A stretch of DNA of 42,543 bases from JACDAN01 sp036380355. GTDB lineage: Bacteria > Actinomycetota > Thermoleophilia > Gaiellales > Gaiellaceae. The notes under the pieces were generated by a model. The model did no database searches. It worked only from the letters and a program-made list of their open reading frames with translations, and had not been told where the DNA came from. Shown here piece by piece: positions 32,281 to 39,739 of this stretch; the first letter of the stretch is position 1; each line of letters starts with the position of its first letter. Both the position numbers and the translations under genes were made by a program. The stretch covers positions 1 to 42,543 of the forward strand of contig DASVEW010000088.1 of assembly GCA_036380355.1 (NCBI GenBank). The letters run 5' to 3'.

Positions 32281-34737
32281 ATGAGGAGTCTGGCTCTTGC
32301 GGTGCTTGCAGCCGGGCTCGCACTCTCGGTCGGCGGCGCCGGAAGCACGGCGACCGTGAGCCGGGACTACGCCCAGGTGGCGCTCAACATCCTGCCTCCG
32401 GGTCAGTCCGGAAGCCTCGCCTTCGGCCGCAACTCGTCGGACCAGCTGCCGCTCTTCGACGGCCTGACGCCGCTCGGTGCCAACGTGACGGCCCGGAGCC
32501 TGCGCCGCTTCTTCAAGTCGGCCCGGTTCGGCCTCGAGGGCAGGAAGCCGGTGCGCACGGACCGCCCGCGCGCCGGAGTCCGCATCCTCTGGGATCGCTG
32601 GGGCGTCCCTCACGTCTACGGGACGCGGCGGGCCGACGTCCACTACGGGGCGGGCTGGGCGACGGCGCGTGAGCGCGGCCTGCTCCTCCAGCTCCTCCGC
32701 TGGGCGGGACGGATCGCGGCGCTCGACGTTCCGGGGGTGAACCCGTTCGCCGTCGCCCTCTCGGGGCGGCGCTTCACGCCCAGCCCGCAGGCGGAGGCGA
32801 TCCTGCGGCAGCAGGAGCGGCTCGTCGCGGGCCACGGCCGGCAGGCGCGGCAGCTCCTGCGCGACGTGGACGCCTTCGTCGCCGGGATCAACGCGTACAA
32901 CCGCTCGATCGGCATCTCCGGCGAGCCGTGGACGCGCAGGGACGTCATCGCGGTCGGGGCGATCATGGGCGCGAACCTCGGCCTCGGCGGCGGCGACGAG
33001 ACCCGGCGCTCACTCTTCCTGGACGCGCTCGAGCGACAGCTGGGGCCGGCCCGGGCGCGGCAGGTCTGGACCGACCTCCGCGAGAAGCAGGATCCCGAGA
33101 CGCCAGTCTCGATCGCCCGCAGGTTCCCCTACGGCGGCGGACCGGGGATCGGCGCCGGCAGCGTCGTTCTCGACGACGGCAGCTTCGTACCCGCCGGCGG
33201 CGCCTCCGCGCAGCCGGCGATGTCCGCCTGGCCGGCGAAGGCGAGCAACGCGCTGCTCCTCTCGGCGAGGCGCTCGACGAACGGCCATCCGCTCTTCGTC
33301 GCCGGCCCGCAGGTCGGCCATGCCTATCCCCAGCTGCTCATGGAGCTCGATCTCCACGGCGGAGGGATCGACGCCCGAGGTGCGTCCTTCCCCGGGCTCT
33401 CGTTCTACGTGCTGCTCGGACGGGGGAGCGACTACGCGTGGAGCGCGACGTCGTCCAACTCGGACGTGGTCGACCACTTCGTCGAGGAGCTTTGCGGCGA
33501 CGACTTTCACTACCGGTTCCGAGGCTCGTGCCGTGAGATGGGCACGATCGACGCCGGCACCCTCCAGCAGGGACCCGGCCAGCCGGACCGGCGCCTCGTC
33601 TACCGGACGACGCTCCACGGGCCCGTGCTCGGCTACGCGACCGTCGACGGACGCCGGGTCGCGATCTCGAGCCGGCGGTCGACGAGGGGGCGCGAGCTGC
33701 TCTCCGCGCTCATGTTCCAGGACCTCAACACCGGGGCCGTGCGCTCCTCGAAGACGTTCCTCCGCGCTGCGGCGAAGCTGGAGTTCACGTTCAACGTCCT
33801 TTACGCGGACGACCGCGACATCGCGATGTTCTCGACCGGTCGGCTGCCGGCTCGCGCCCCCGGGGCGGACGGCTCGCTGCCGACGCTCGGCACCGGTGAG
33901 TACGAGTGGCGGGGATTCCTGCCGGCGCGGTCGCACCCGCAGGTCGTGAACCCGCCGAGCGGGGCGATCCTGCAGTGGAACAACAAGCCGGCGGCCGGCT
34001 TCGCGGCCTCCGACGACAACTGGTCGTTCGGCTCCGTCCACCGCGTCGACCTCCTGCGGCCGGGGATCGCGGCCCGCCGGAAGCACAGCCTCGCCACGGT
34101 CGTCGGTGTCATGAACAGGGCGGCGACGCAGGATCTCCGGGTCGTCCGGGTCTGGCCGGTCGTCGCGGACGTGCTGCGAGGATCACAGCCGCCGAGCCCT
34201 CGCGCCGCGGCCGTGTTCGAGGCTCTCTCGTCGTGGCCGCGCGCCGGCGGAAGCCGCCTCGACCGCGACCTCGACGGGCTCGTCGATCATCCGGGCGCCG
34301 CGGTCATGGACGCCGCCTGGCGCCGCCTCGCGGATGCCGTCATGTCGCCCGTTGTCGGGCCGCTCACGGAGCGGCTCGGAGCCCTTCAGGCCTGGAGCGA
34401 CAACGCGAGCGGCGACGGGTCGTCGTACGGTTTCGGCTGGTACGGCTGGATCGACAAGGACCTTCGGACGCTCCTCGGCCGGCCGGTGAACGGCCGGTAC
34501 GCGACGCGCTTCTGCGGCGGCGGCGACCTGCCTGCCTGCCGCGCGTCGCTGTGGGCGGCGCTCGAGGCGGCGGGCGCCGACCTCGCGGCGACCAGAGGGC
34601 CGAATCCGGACACGTGGCGGGCTGACGCGACCCGCGAGCGCATCAACTACAGCCCCCTGCCGCGGACGATGCGTTTCGCCAATCGCCCGACCTTCCAGCA
34701 GGTCATGACGTTCAAGGGCCACCGGCCCAGGCGCTAG
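32281..34737 (+). CDS. Penicillin acylase family protein
   Basis: An 818-residue Ntn-hydrolase precursor with a signal peptide (RSLALAVLAAGLALSVGGAG). The alpha chain shows ILWDRWGVPHVYGTRRADVH and YGAGWATARERGLLLQLLRW. The beta chain should begin at Ser322 in KASNALLLSARRSTNGHPLF; autoproteolysis there would expose the N-terminal Ser nucleophile. The oxyanion-side Asn is in ILQWNNKPA. Family members cleave acyl groups from beta-lactams, homoserine lactones or lipopeptides; the natural substrate is unknown. It is exported, longer than many relatives, and monocistronic; the aminotransferase gene follows only 12 bases later. Confidence 0.88.
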   Translation: MRSLALAVLAAGLALSVGGAGSTATVSRDYAQVALNILPPGQSGSLAFGRNSSDQLPLFDGLTPLGANVTARSLRRFFKSARFGLEGRKPVRTDRPRAGVRILWDRWGVPHVYGTRRADVHYGAGWATARERGLLLQLLRWAGRIAALDVPGVNPFAVALSGRRFTPSPQAEAILRQQERLVAGHGRQARQLLRDVDAFVAGINAYNRSIGISGEPWTRRDVIAVGAIMGANLGLGGGDETRRSLFLDALERQLGPARARQVWTDLREKQDPETPVSIARRFPYGGGPGIGAGSVVLDDGSFVPAGGASAQPAMSAWPAKASNALLLSARRSTNGHPLFVAGPQVGHAYPQLLMELDLHGGGIDARGASFPGLSFYVLLGRGSDYAWSATSSNSDVVDHFVEELCGDDFHYRFRGSCREMGTIDAGTLQQGPGQPDRRLVYRTTLHGPVLGYATVDGRRVAISSRRSTRGRELLSALMFQDLNTGAVRSSKTFLRAAAKLEFTFNVLYADDRDIAMFSTGRLPARAPGADGSLPTLGTGEYEWRGFLPARSHPQVVNPPSGAILQWNNKPAAGFAASDDNWSFGSVHRVDLLRPGIAARRKHSLATVVGVMNRAATQDLRVVRVWPVVADVLRGSQPPSPRAAAVFEALSSWPRAGGSRLDRDLDGLVDHPGAAVMDAAWRRLADAVMSPVVGPLTERLGALQAWSDNASGDGSSYGFGWYGWIDKDLRTLLGRPVNGRYATRFCGGGDLPACRASLWAALEAAGADLAATRGPNPDTWRADATRERINYSPLPRTMRFANRPTFQQVMTFKGHRPRR

Positions 34738-34749
34738 CCTCCACGAACA

Positions 34750-35901
34750 GTGGCCGAGAAGCGGTACCTCTTCACGCCGGGGCCGACGCCGGTGCCTCCA
34801 CCGGTGCTCGAGGCGATGAGCCGGCCGATCATCCACCACCGAAGCTCGGACTTCCGCGAGATCTTCCAGCGCTGCCTCGATCGGCTGGCGGAGGTCTACC
34901 GCACCGGGAGCGACGTCCTGATCTACACGTCGTCGGGAACCGGCGGAATGGAGTCCGCCGTCTCGAATCTCACCCGGCCGGGCGACCGCGTCGTCGTCGT
35001 CTCCGCCGGCCACTTCGGCGAGCGCTGGGCCGCGATGGGCGGGAACTTCGGCTGCGATGTCGACACGGTGGAGTACGAGTGGGGCGAGTCGCCGTCGGCC
35101 GACGATCTCGCCGCCAGGCTCGGCGAGCTCGGCGGTGCGAAGGTCGTCTTCCTCACGCACTCCGAGACCTCGACCGGCGTCGTCGCCGACGTCCAGGCGC
35201 TTGCGGCAGCCGGGAAGGAGGCGGGCGCGCTCGTCGTCGTCGACGCGGTGTCCAGCCTCGGCGCCGTCCCGCTGGAGACCGACGCGTGGGGGCTCGACGC
35301 CGTGATCTCCGGCTCGCAGAAGGCGCTGATGACGCCTCCCGGCCTGGCCACGGTCTCGGTCTCCCGCGACGCGTTGGCAGCCGTCGAGCGGAACCCGGTG
35401 GGCCGCTACTACTTCGACTGGGAGCAGACGCGGGAGCGCCAGGCCGCGTTCGACCCCGCATTCACCCCCGCCGTGTCGATCGTGGTCGGCCTCGACGTCG
35501 CGCTGGGGCTCCTCCTGGAGGAGGGGCTCGAGCAGGCCTTCGAGCGCCACACGCGCCTCGGCCGCGCCTGCCGCGCGGGCGTGAAGGCGATGGGGCTCGA
35601 GCTCTTCTCTCCGGACGACGACCGCTCCGCCGTGGTGACGGCGATCAACGCCCCGGACGGGATCGACTCGGGCGAGCTCGTGCAGACGCTCCGCGACCGG
35701 CACGGCATCGTGCTCGCGCCGGGCCAGGGACCGCTGAAGGGACGCGTCTTCCGGATCGGCCACATCGGCTACTACGACATCTTCGACATCACGACCGCGC
35801 TGGCCGGCGTGGAGCTCGTCCTGGCCGAGCAGGGCGCGGACATCGAGCGGGGCGCCGCCGTCACCACCGCGCTCGAGGCCTTCGAGCACACGCCTGTGTG
35901 A
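34750..35901 (+). CDS. Class V aminotransferase (serine/alanine-glyoxylate type)
   Basis: A 383-residue PLP enzyme. The Schiff-base Lys is Lys191 in SGSQKALMTPPGL, with VVDAVSSLGAVPLE (PLP Asp) ahead of it; the N-terminus FTPGPTPVPPPVLEAM and the IIHHRSSDF segment are typical of the serine-pyruvate/alanine-glyoxylate aminotransferase group. GTG start at 34750. serA follows on the same strand after a 151-base spacer. Enzymes of this subgroup next to serA are thought to replace SerC in making phosphoserine; that role is inferred from context. Confidence 0.87.
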   Translation: MAEKRYLFTPGPTPVPPPVLEAMSRPIIHHRSSDFREIFQRCLDRLAEVYRTGSDVLIYTSSGTGGMESAVSNLTRPGDRVVVVSAGHFGERWAAMGGNFGCDVDTVEYEWGESPSADDLAARLGELGGAKVVFLTHSETSTGVVADVQALAAAGKEAGALVVVDAVSSLGAVPLETDAWGLDAVISGSQKALMTPPGLATVSVSRDALAAVERNPVGRYYFDWEQTRERQAAFDPAFTPAVSIVVGLDVALGLLLEEGLEQAFERHTRLGRACRAGVKAMGLELFSPDDDRSAVVTAINAPDGIDSGELVQTLRDRHGIVLAPGQGPLKGRVFRIGHIGYYDIFDITTALAGVELVLAEQGADIERGAAVTTALEAFEHTPV

Positions 35902-35927
35902 CGCTTCCCTGGCCGGCATCGGCTCCC

Positions 35928-36034
35928 GCCGGGCGAAGCCCGGCTCCGCCGACGCCTGACGGCGCTGGCGGCCCGCGGCGTTCCGGGCCCGTGCTGTGGC
36001 GCACTGTGCCCTCCGGCCGCAAACCGCCAGCGCC
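35928..36034. repeat. Inverted repeats between the aminotransferase and serA
   Basis: GCCGGGC (35928-35934), loop GAA, GCCCGGC (35938-35944) form a perfect short hairpin whose core matches hairpin 3 of the triple-hairpin element. GGCGCTGGCGG (35961-35971) is the exact reverse complement of CCGCCAGCGCC (36024-36034), enclosing about 52 bases. Together they could form a long structured leader just before serA (start 36053). No T-run is present. Confidence 0.6.
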
Positions 36035-36052
36035 GCCCCAGGAAACCGTCAC

Positions 36053-37633
36053 GTGAGCGGCCGCCTTCGCGTCCTGGTCCGAGAGCCGATCGCCGAGGCG
36101 GGGATCGACCTGCTGCGGGAGCGGTTCGACGTGGACGTGAACGGCGACTCGCCGCTCGAGGAGCGGATCGGCGACTACGACGCGATTGTGATCCGGTCGG
36201 CGACGATGCTGACCGCAGACGTGCTCGAGCGCGCGGAGCGGCTGAAGGTGATCGGCCGGGCCGGGGTGGGGGGGGACAACGTGGACGTCGAGGCCGCAAC
36301 CCGCCGGGGGATCGTCGTCGCCAACGCGCCGGAGTCGACCGTCGTCTCGGCGGCAGAGCATGCGGTGGGCCTGCTCGTCGCGCTCGCCCGGCACATCCCC
36401 CAGGCCCACGCCTCGCTGAAGCAGGGACGGTGGGAGCGCTCCAGCTACGGCGGAGTGGAGCTCGAGGGCAAGACGCTCGGCGTCCTCGGGTTCGGGAGGA
36501 TCGGCCAGCAGGTCGCGCGGCGGGCGGTCGGGCTCGGTATGGCGGTGATCGCGCACGACCCGTTCGTGTCCAAGGACCGGTACCGCGAGCTCGGGGTGAC
36601 GAGGGCCGAGACGCCGCGCGACGTGCTGGCGGCGGCCGACTTCGTGACGCTGCACCTGCCGCTGGCGGACGAGACCCGCGGCTCGATCGACGCAAAGGCG
36701 CTCGCGGCCATGCGGCCCGGCGGCTACCTCATCAACGCGGCGCGTGGCGAGCTCGTCGACGAGGACGCCCTGCTCGAGGCGCTGCGCTCCGGGCACCTCG
36801 CCGGCGCGGCGCTCGACGTGTTCTCGGCCGAACCGTACTCCGGGCCGCTGCTGGAGCTGGACAACGTGGTCGTCACGCCCCATCTCGCCGCGTCGACGGA
36901 GGAGGCGCAGGACCGGGCCGGCGTGATCGTCGCCGAGCAGGTCGCCGCCGCGCTCGAAGGCGGGCTCGTGGTGAACGCCGTGAACATCCCGGCCATCAGG
37001 CGCGAGGATCTCGACGTCCTCGGCCCGTTCGTCCCGCTCGCGGCGAAGCTCGGCCGCCTCGCGATGGAGCTCGCGGCGGGCCGGGCCGAGCGGATCGAGC
37101 TCACGTACTACGGGCAGCTGGCGGACTTCGACACGCGCCTCCTGACCTCGGCAGCGCTGAACGGGGCGTTCCAGGGCCGCTTCGAGCAGCCGGTGAACTA
37201 CGTGAACGCGCCGCTCCTCGCCGAAGAGCGGGGCATCGAGGTCGTCGAGCAGCGCCGCCGGACCTGCCGCGACTTCACGAACCTGATCCGCGTGGCGGTC
37301 GCGACGGACGGCGACCAGCTGCGCGTCTCCGGGACGACGATCGGCCGCGACGATCGGATGTGGCTCGTCAGCGCGCTCGGCTTCGAGCTCGAGATGGAGC
37401 TCGCGCCCCTCCTCGTCCTCTTCCGCTACGACGACGTCCCGGGCGTGATCGGCCGGGTGGGGACGCTCTTCGGCGACGCCGGCGTGAACATCGCCAACAT
37501 GGCCGTGTCCCGGACGCGGAGGGGCGGCAAGGCGCTGATGGCGCTCTCCGTCGACAGCGAGCCGCCGCCCGACCTGGTCGAGCGCGTGCGCGCCGAGGGC
37601 TTCGACGACGCGCGCTTCCTCTCGCTCGGCTAG
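36053..37633 (+). CDS. serA: D-3-phosphoglycerate dehydrogenase
   Basis: A 526-residue long-type SerA. The NAD-binding GFGRIG is at 146-151; catalytic Arg231 (NAARGE) and His277 (TPHLAAST) are in place. The long form then has the intervening ASB domain (about 315-450) and a C-terminal ACT domain (LLVLFRYDDVPGVIGRVGTL), which usually gives serine feedback inhibition. It oxidises 3-phosphoglycerate, the first step of serine synthesis. The GTG at 36053, with AGGAAA upstream, is preferred over an earlier ATG at 35996 that falls inside the inverted repeats. Confidence 0.95.
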   Translation: MSGRLRVLVREPIAEAGIDLLRERFDVDVNGDSPLEERIGDYDAIVIRSATMLTADVLERAERLKVIGRAGVGGDNVDVEAATRRGIVVANAPESTVVSAAEHAVGLLVALARHIPQAHASLKQGRWERSSYGGVELEGKTLGVLGFGRIGQQVARRAVGLGMAVIAHDPFVSKDRYRELGVTRAETPRDVLAAADFVTLHLPLADETRGSIDAKALAAMRPGGYLINAARGELVDEDALLEALRSGHLAGAALDVFSAEPYSGPLLELDNVVVTPHLAASTEEAQDRAGVIVAEQVAAALEGGLVVNAVNIPAIRREDLDVLGPFVPLAAKLGRLAMELAAGRAERIELTYYGQLADFDTRLLTSAALNGAFQGRFEQPVNYVNAPLLAEERGIEVVEQRRRTCRDFTNLIRVAVATDGDQLRVSGTTIGRDDRMWLVSALGFELEMELAPLLVLFRYDDVPGVIGRVGTLFGDAGVNIANMAVSRTRRGGKALMALSVDSEPPPDLVERVRAEGFDDARFLSLG

Positions 37634-37655
37634 CGGCCGGCCGCGCTCGAAGCAA

Positions 37656-37727
37656 GTAACAGACTGTTACTAGCCCTCCGGGGCCCGCATGGCTGCGCGG
37701 CTCCCCGGGCACGTAACAGTCTGTTAC
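37656..37727. repeat. Nested palindromes flanking a GC hairpin
   Basis: GTAACAGACTGTTAC (37656-37670) is itself a perfect odd palindrome and is the exact reverse complement of GTAACAGTCTGTTAC (37713-37727). Between them CCGGGG and CCCCGG form an inner GC stem. The right copy overlaps the stop codon of the minus-strand gene (37726-37724). The whole lies between convergent genes, where it could be a bidirectional transcription end or a mobile palindromic repeat. Confidence 0.7.
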
Positions 37728-38065
37728 GAAGCCGGTTCGGCGCGGGGGTCGGTGCGGCGCGCCTCCTTCCGGAGCCCGCGCGTCATCTTCTCGACGATGA
37801 GGTAGCCGCGCCGCCGGCGCCGCACGTGCTCGTAGGCGGGGACCTCGTGTCCCTCCGCGACGAGGAAGGTCGTCGGCTCGGCCCGGACGTCCTCGTACGC
37901 CTCCAGCGGAGCCTCGACGCGCTGCCGGCAGTCGACCTCCGCGCACTCGCAGACGAACGCGGCCTCATCGCCGTCCAACTGCTCGGCCACTTCGGCGATC
38001 TGCTCGTTGACGTGGCGGAAGACCGATTCCGTCCGCGCGATTCGGGCTTCTTCTTCGGTCGCCAT
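37724..38065 (-). CDS. Conserved hypothetical protein with CEC/C motif
   Basis: A 113-residue protein beginning MATEEEARIARTESVFRHVN. The middle has FVCECAEVDCRQRVEAPLEA, three Cys in a zinc-ribbon-like spacing, then TFLVAEGHEVP and a basic RRRRRGYLIVEK. This layout is common among small actinobacterial proteins to my knowledge; no function is established. The stop codon lies within the palindrome at 37713-37727. It is divergent from the YbaK-type gene with about 60 bases between. Confidence 0.65.
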   Translation of the reverse strand: MATEEEARIARTESVFRHVNEQIAEVAEQLDGDEAAFVCECAEVDCRQRVEAPLEAYEDVRAEPTTFLVAEGHEVPAYEHVRRRRRGYLIVEKMTRGLRKEARRTDPRAEPAS

Positions 38066-38127
38066 ATCGCCTCCCGCTCGGAGAACGGTCGAGCGGGCGA
38101 AACGGTTGCGCCGGTTAGGCTTCCGCG

Positions 38128-38616
38128 GTGGAGGAGCGTTGGCCAGAGCCGGTCGAGCGCGTCGCCGCGTTTCTCCGCCAGGGAGGTGTCGAGGGCCGGA
38201 TCGAGGAGTTCGAGGCCGGCACGCCGACCGCCGAGGACGCCGCGCGAGCGGTCGGTTGCAAGCTCGGGCAGATCGTCAAGTCCCTCGTCTTCGACTGCGA
38301 CGGCGCGCCCGTCGTCGTGCTGGTTCCGGGCGATCGGCGTGCAGATTCCAGCAAGGTCGCGCGGGCCGCAGGCTGCCGGCGTGCCAGGATCGCGGGCGCC
38401 GACCAGGTGCGTGATGCGACCGGCTTCGAGCCCGGCGCCGTTGCGCCGTTCCCCTTGCCGAAGGTCTCCCGGATCCTCGTCGACCGCCAGCTCCTCGTCC
38501 ACGACCGCGTCTGGATCGGAGCCGGCTCGCCGAGCCACATGGCCACGCTGTCTCCGTCCGACCTCGTCCGCCTCACCAAGGCGGAGCCGATGGACGCTGT
38601 CACGGAGGCCGCCTAA
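38128..38616 (+). CDS. YbaK/EbsC-family tRNA deacylase
   Basis: A 162-residue protein of the YbaK/ProRS-editing-domain family. The conserved Lys pair in GCKLGQIVKSLVF (Lys45, Lys51), the DSSKVARAAG segment, and the glycine-rich IGAGSPSHMATLSPSDLVRL near the end are characteristic. Members hydrolyse mischarged Cys- or Ala-tRNA(Pro) in trans, keeping translation accurate. GTG start at 38128. ilvE follows closely on the same strand, so the two may share a transcript. Confidence 0.88.
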   Translation: MEERWPEPVERVAAFLRQGGVEGRIEEFEAGTPTAEDAARAVGCKLGQIVKSLVFDCDGAPVVVLVPGDRRADSSKVARAAGCRRARIAGADQVRDATGFEPGAVAPFPLPKVSRILVDRQLLVHDRVWIGAGSPSHMATLSPSDLVRLTKAEPMDAVTEAA

Positions 38617-38646
38617 CATTCGACCCAGGGCAAACGGAGGAGGCGC

Positions 38647-39594
38647 ATGATCGCAACGGACAAGATCTGGATGAACGGCGAGCTCGTCGACTGGGCCGAC
38701 GCAAAGGTCCACGTCGGCGCGCACGGGCTCCACTACGGGACCGGCGTCTTCGAGGGAATTCGCTGCTACGAGACGCCCAAGGGCCCGGCCGTCTTCCGGC
38801 TGACCGACCACATCAAGCGCCTCGATGCCTCCGCCAAGCTGCTCTACATGGAGCTTCCGTACTCGGTCGAGGAGATCCGCGACGCCTGCCTCCAGCTGAT
38901 CGGCGTCAACGGCCTCCCCGAGTGCTACCTCCGCCCATTCGCCTTCTACGGCTACGGCGAGCTCGGCGTCTCGACTGCGGGGAACCCCGTCGACGTCGTG
39001 ATCATGAGCTGGCCCTGGGGCGCTTACCTGGGCGATGACGGGATGAAGAACGGCATCCGCTGCAAGATCTCGAGCTGGAAGCGCGTCGGGGCGAACACGA
39101 TCCCGCACGCGGCCAAGGCGACTGGCATCTACCTCAACTCGATGCTCGCGGTGATCGAGGCGAACCGGGCCGGCTACGACGAGGCGATCCTCCTCACGGA
39201 CGACGGTTACATCGCGGACGGCTCCGGCGAGAACGTCTTCGTCGTCAAGGACGGGAAGATCACCACGCCGCCGCTCTCGACGTCGATCCTCCCGGGCATC
39301 ACGCGCAACTCGGTGATCCAGATCGCGCAGGATCTCGGCTACACCGTCGAGGAGACCCACCTGATCCGCACCGACCTCTACCTGGCGGACGAGATCTTCA
39401 TGACCGGGACCGCTGCGGAGGTGACGCCGATCCGGTCCGTGGACGACCAGGAGATCGGGCCGCCCGGCGAGATCACGCTGAAGCTCCAGCAGGCGTACCT
39501 CGACACGGTGCGGGGCGGCAGCGAGCGCTGGTCGCAGTGGCTCGAGTACGCCTCGATCCCGGCTCCGGCTCCGGCGCCCACGCCTGCGGCGTGA
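38647..39594 (+). CDS. ilvE: Branched-chain amino acid aminotransferase
   Basis: A 315-residue fold-type IV PLP enzyme with ATG preceded by GGAGGAGG. The Schiff-base Lys is Lys157 in HAAKATGIYLNS; HYGTGVFEGIRCY near the start and the DGYIADGSGENVFVV loop are signatures of IlvE. It makes or degrades Leu, Ile and Val by transfer to 2-oxoglutarate. The C-terminus ends in an Ala/Pro repeat (PAPAPAPTPAA). Copy 3 of the structured repeat begins 15 bases after its stop. Confidence 0.94.
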   Translation: MIATDKIWMNGELVDWADAKVHVGAHGLHYGTGVFEGIRCYETPKGPAVFRLTDHIKRLDASAKLLYMELPYSVEEIRDACLQLIGVNGLPECYLRPFAFYGYGELGVSTAGNPVDVVIMSWPWGAYLGDDGMKNGIRCKISSWKRVGANTIPHAAKATGIYLNSMLAVIEANRAGYDEAILLTDDGYIADGSGENVFVVKDGKITTPPLSTSILPGITRNSVIQIAQDLGYTVEETHLIRTDLYLADEIFMTGTAAEVTPIRSVDDQEIGPPGEITLKLQQAYLDTVRGGSERWSQWLEYASIPAPAPAPTPAA

Positions 39595-39608
39595 GCGCCG
39601 CTCGCTTT

Positions 39609-39738
39609 CGCTCGAAGTCTCACGACTTCGAGCGACCGCATGGAGCCGGGCATCGCTTCGCGATGCGCGGCCCGGGGGCGCGGCTTCGCCTCCTCTGGTC
39701 AGAGCGTCTGTGAGCGGGACGGGCAAAGCCCGCCCCGC
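39609..39738. repeat. Triple-hairpin intergenic element, copy 3
   Basis: Hairpin 1: CGCTCGAAGTC (39609-39619), loop TCAC, GACTTCGAGCG (39624-39634). Spacer ACCGCATGGAGCCGG. Hairpin 2: GCATCGC (39650-39656), loop TTC, GCGATGC (39660-39666). Hairpin 3: GCGGGACGGGC (39714-39724), loop AAA, GCCCGCCCCGC (39728-39738), one mismatch. All three stems differ in sequence from copies 1 and 2 but keep pairing. It ends two bases before the GTG of the next gene. Confidence 0.85.
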
Positions 39739-39739
39739 G

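Noticed and set aside
34183..35919. Very long open frame antisense to the acylase and aminotransferase genes
   Set aside because: It is a GC-rich shadow of well-supported plus-strand genes, rich in Arg and Gly, and has no family resemblance.
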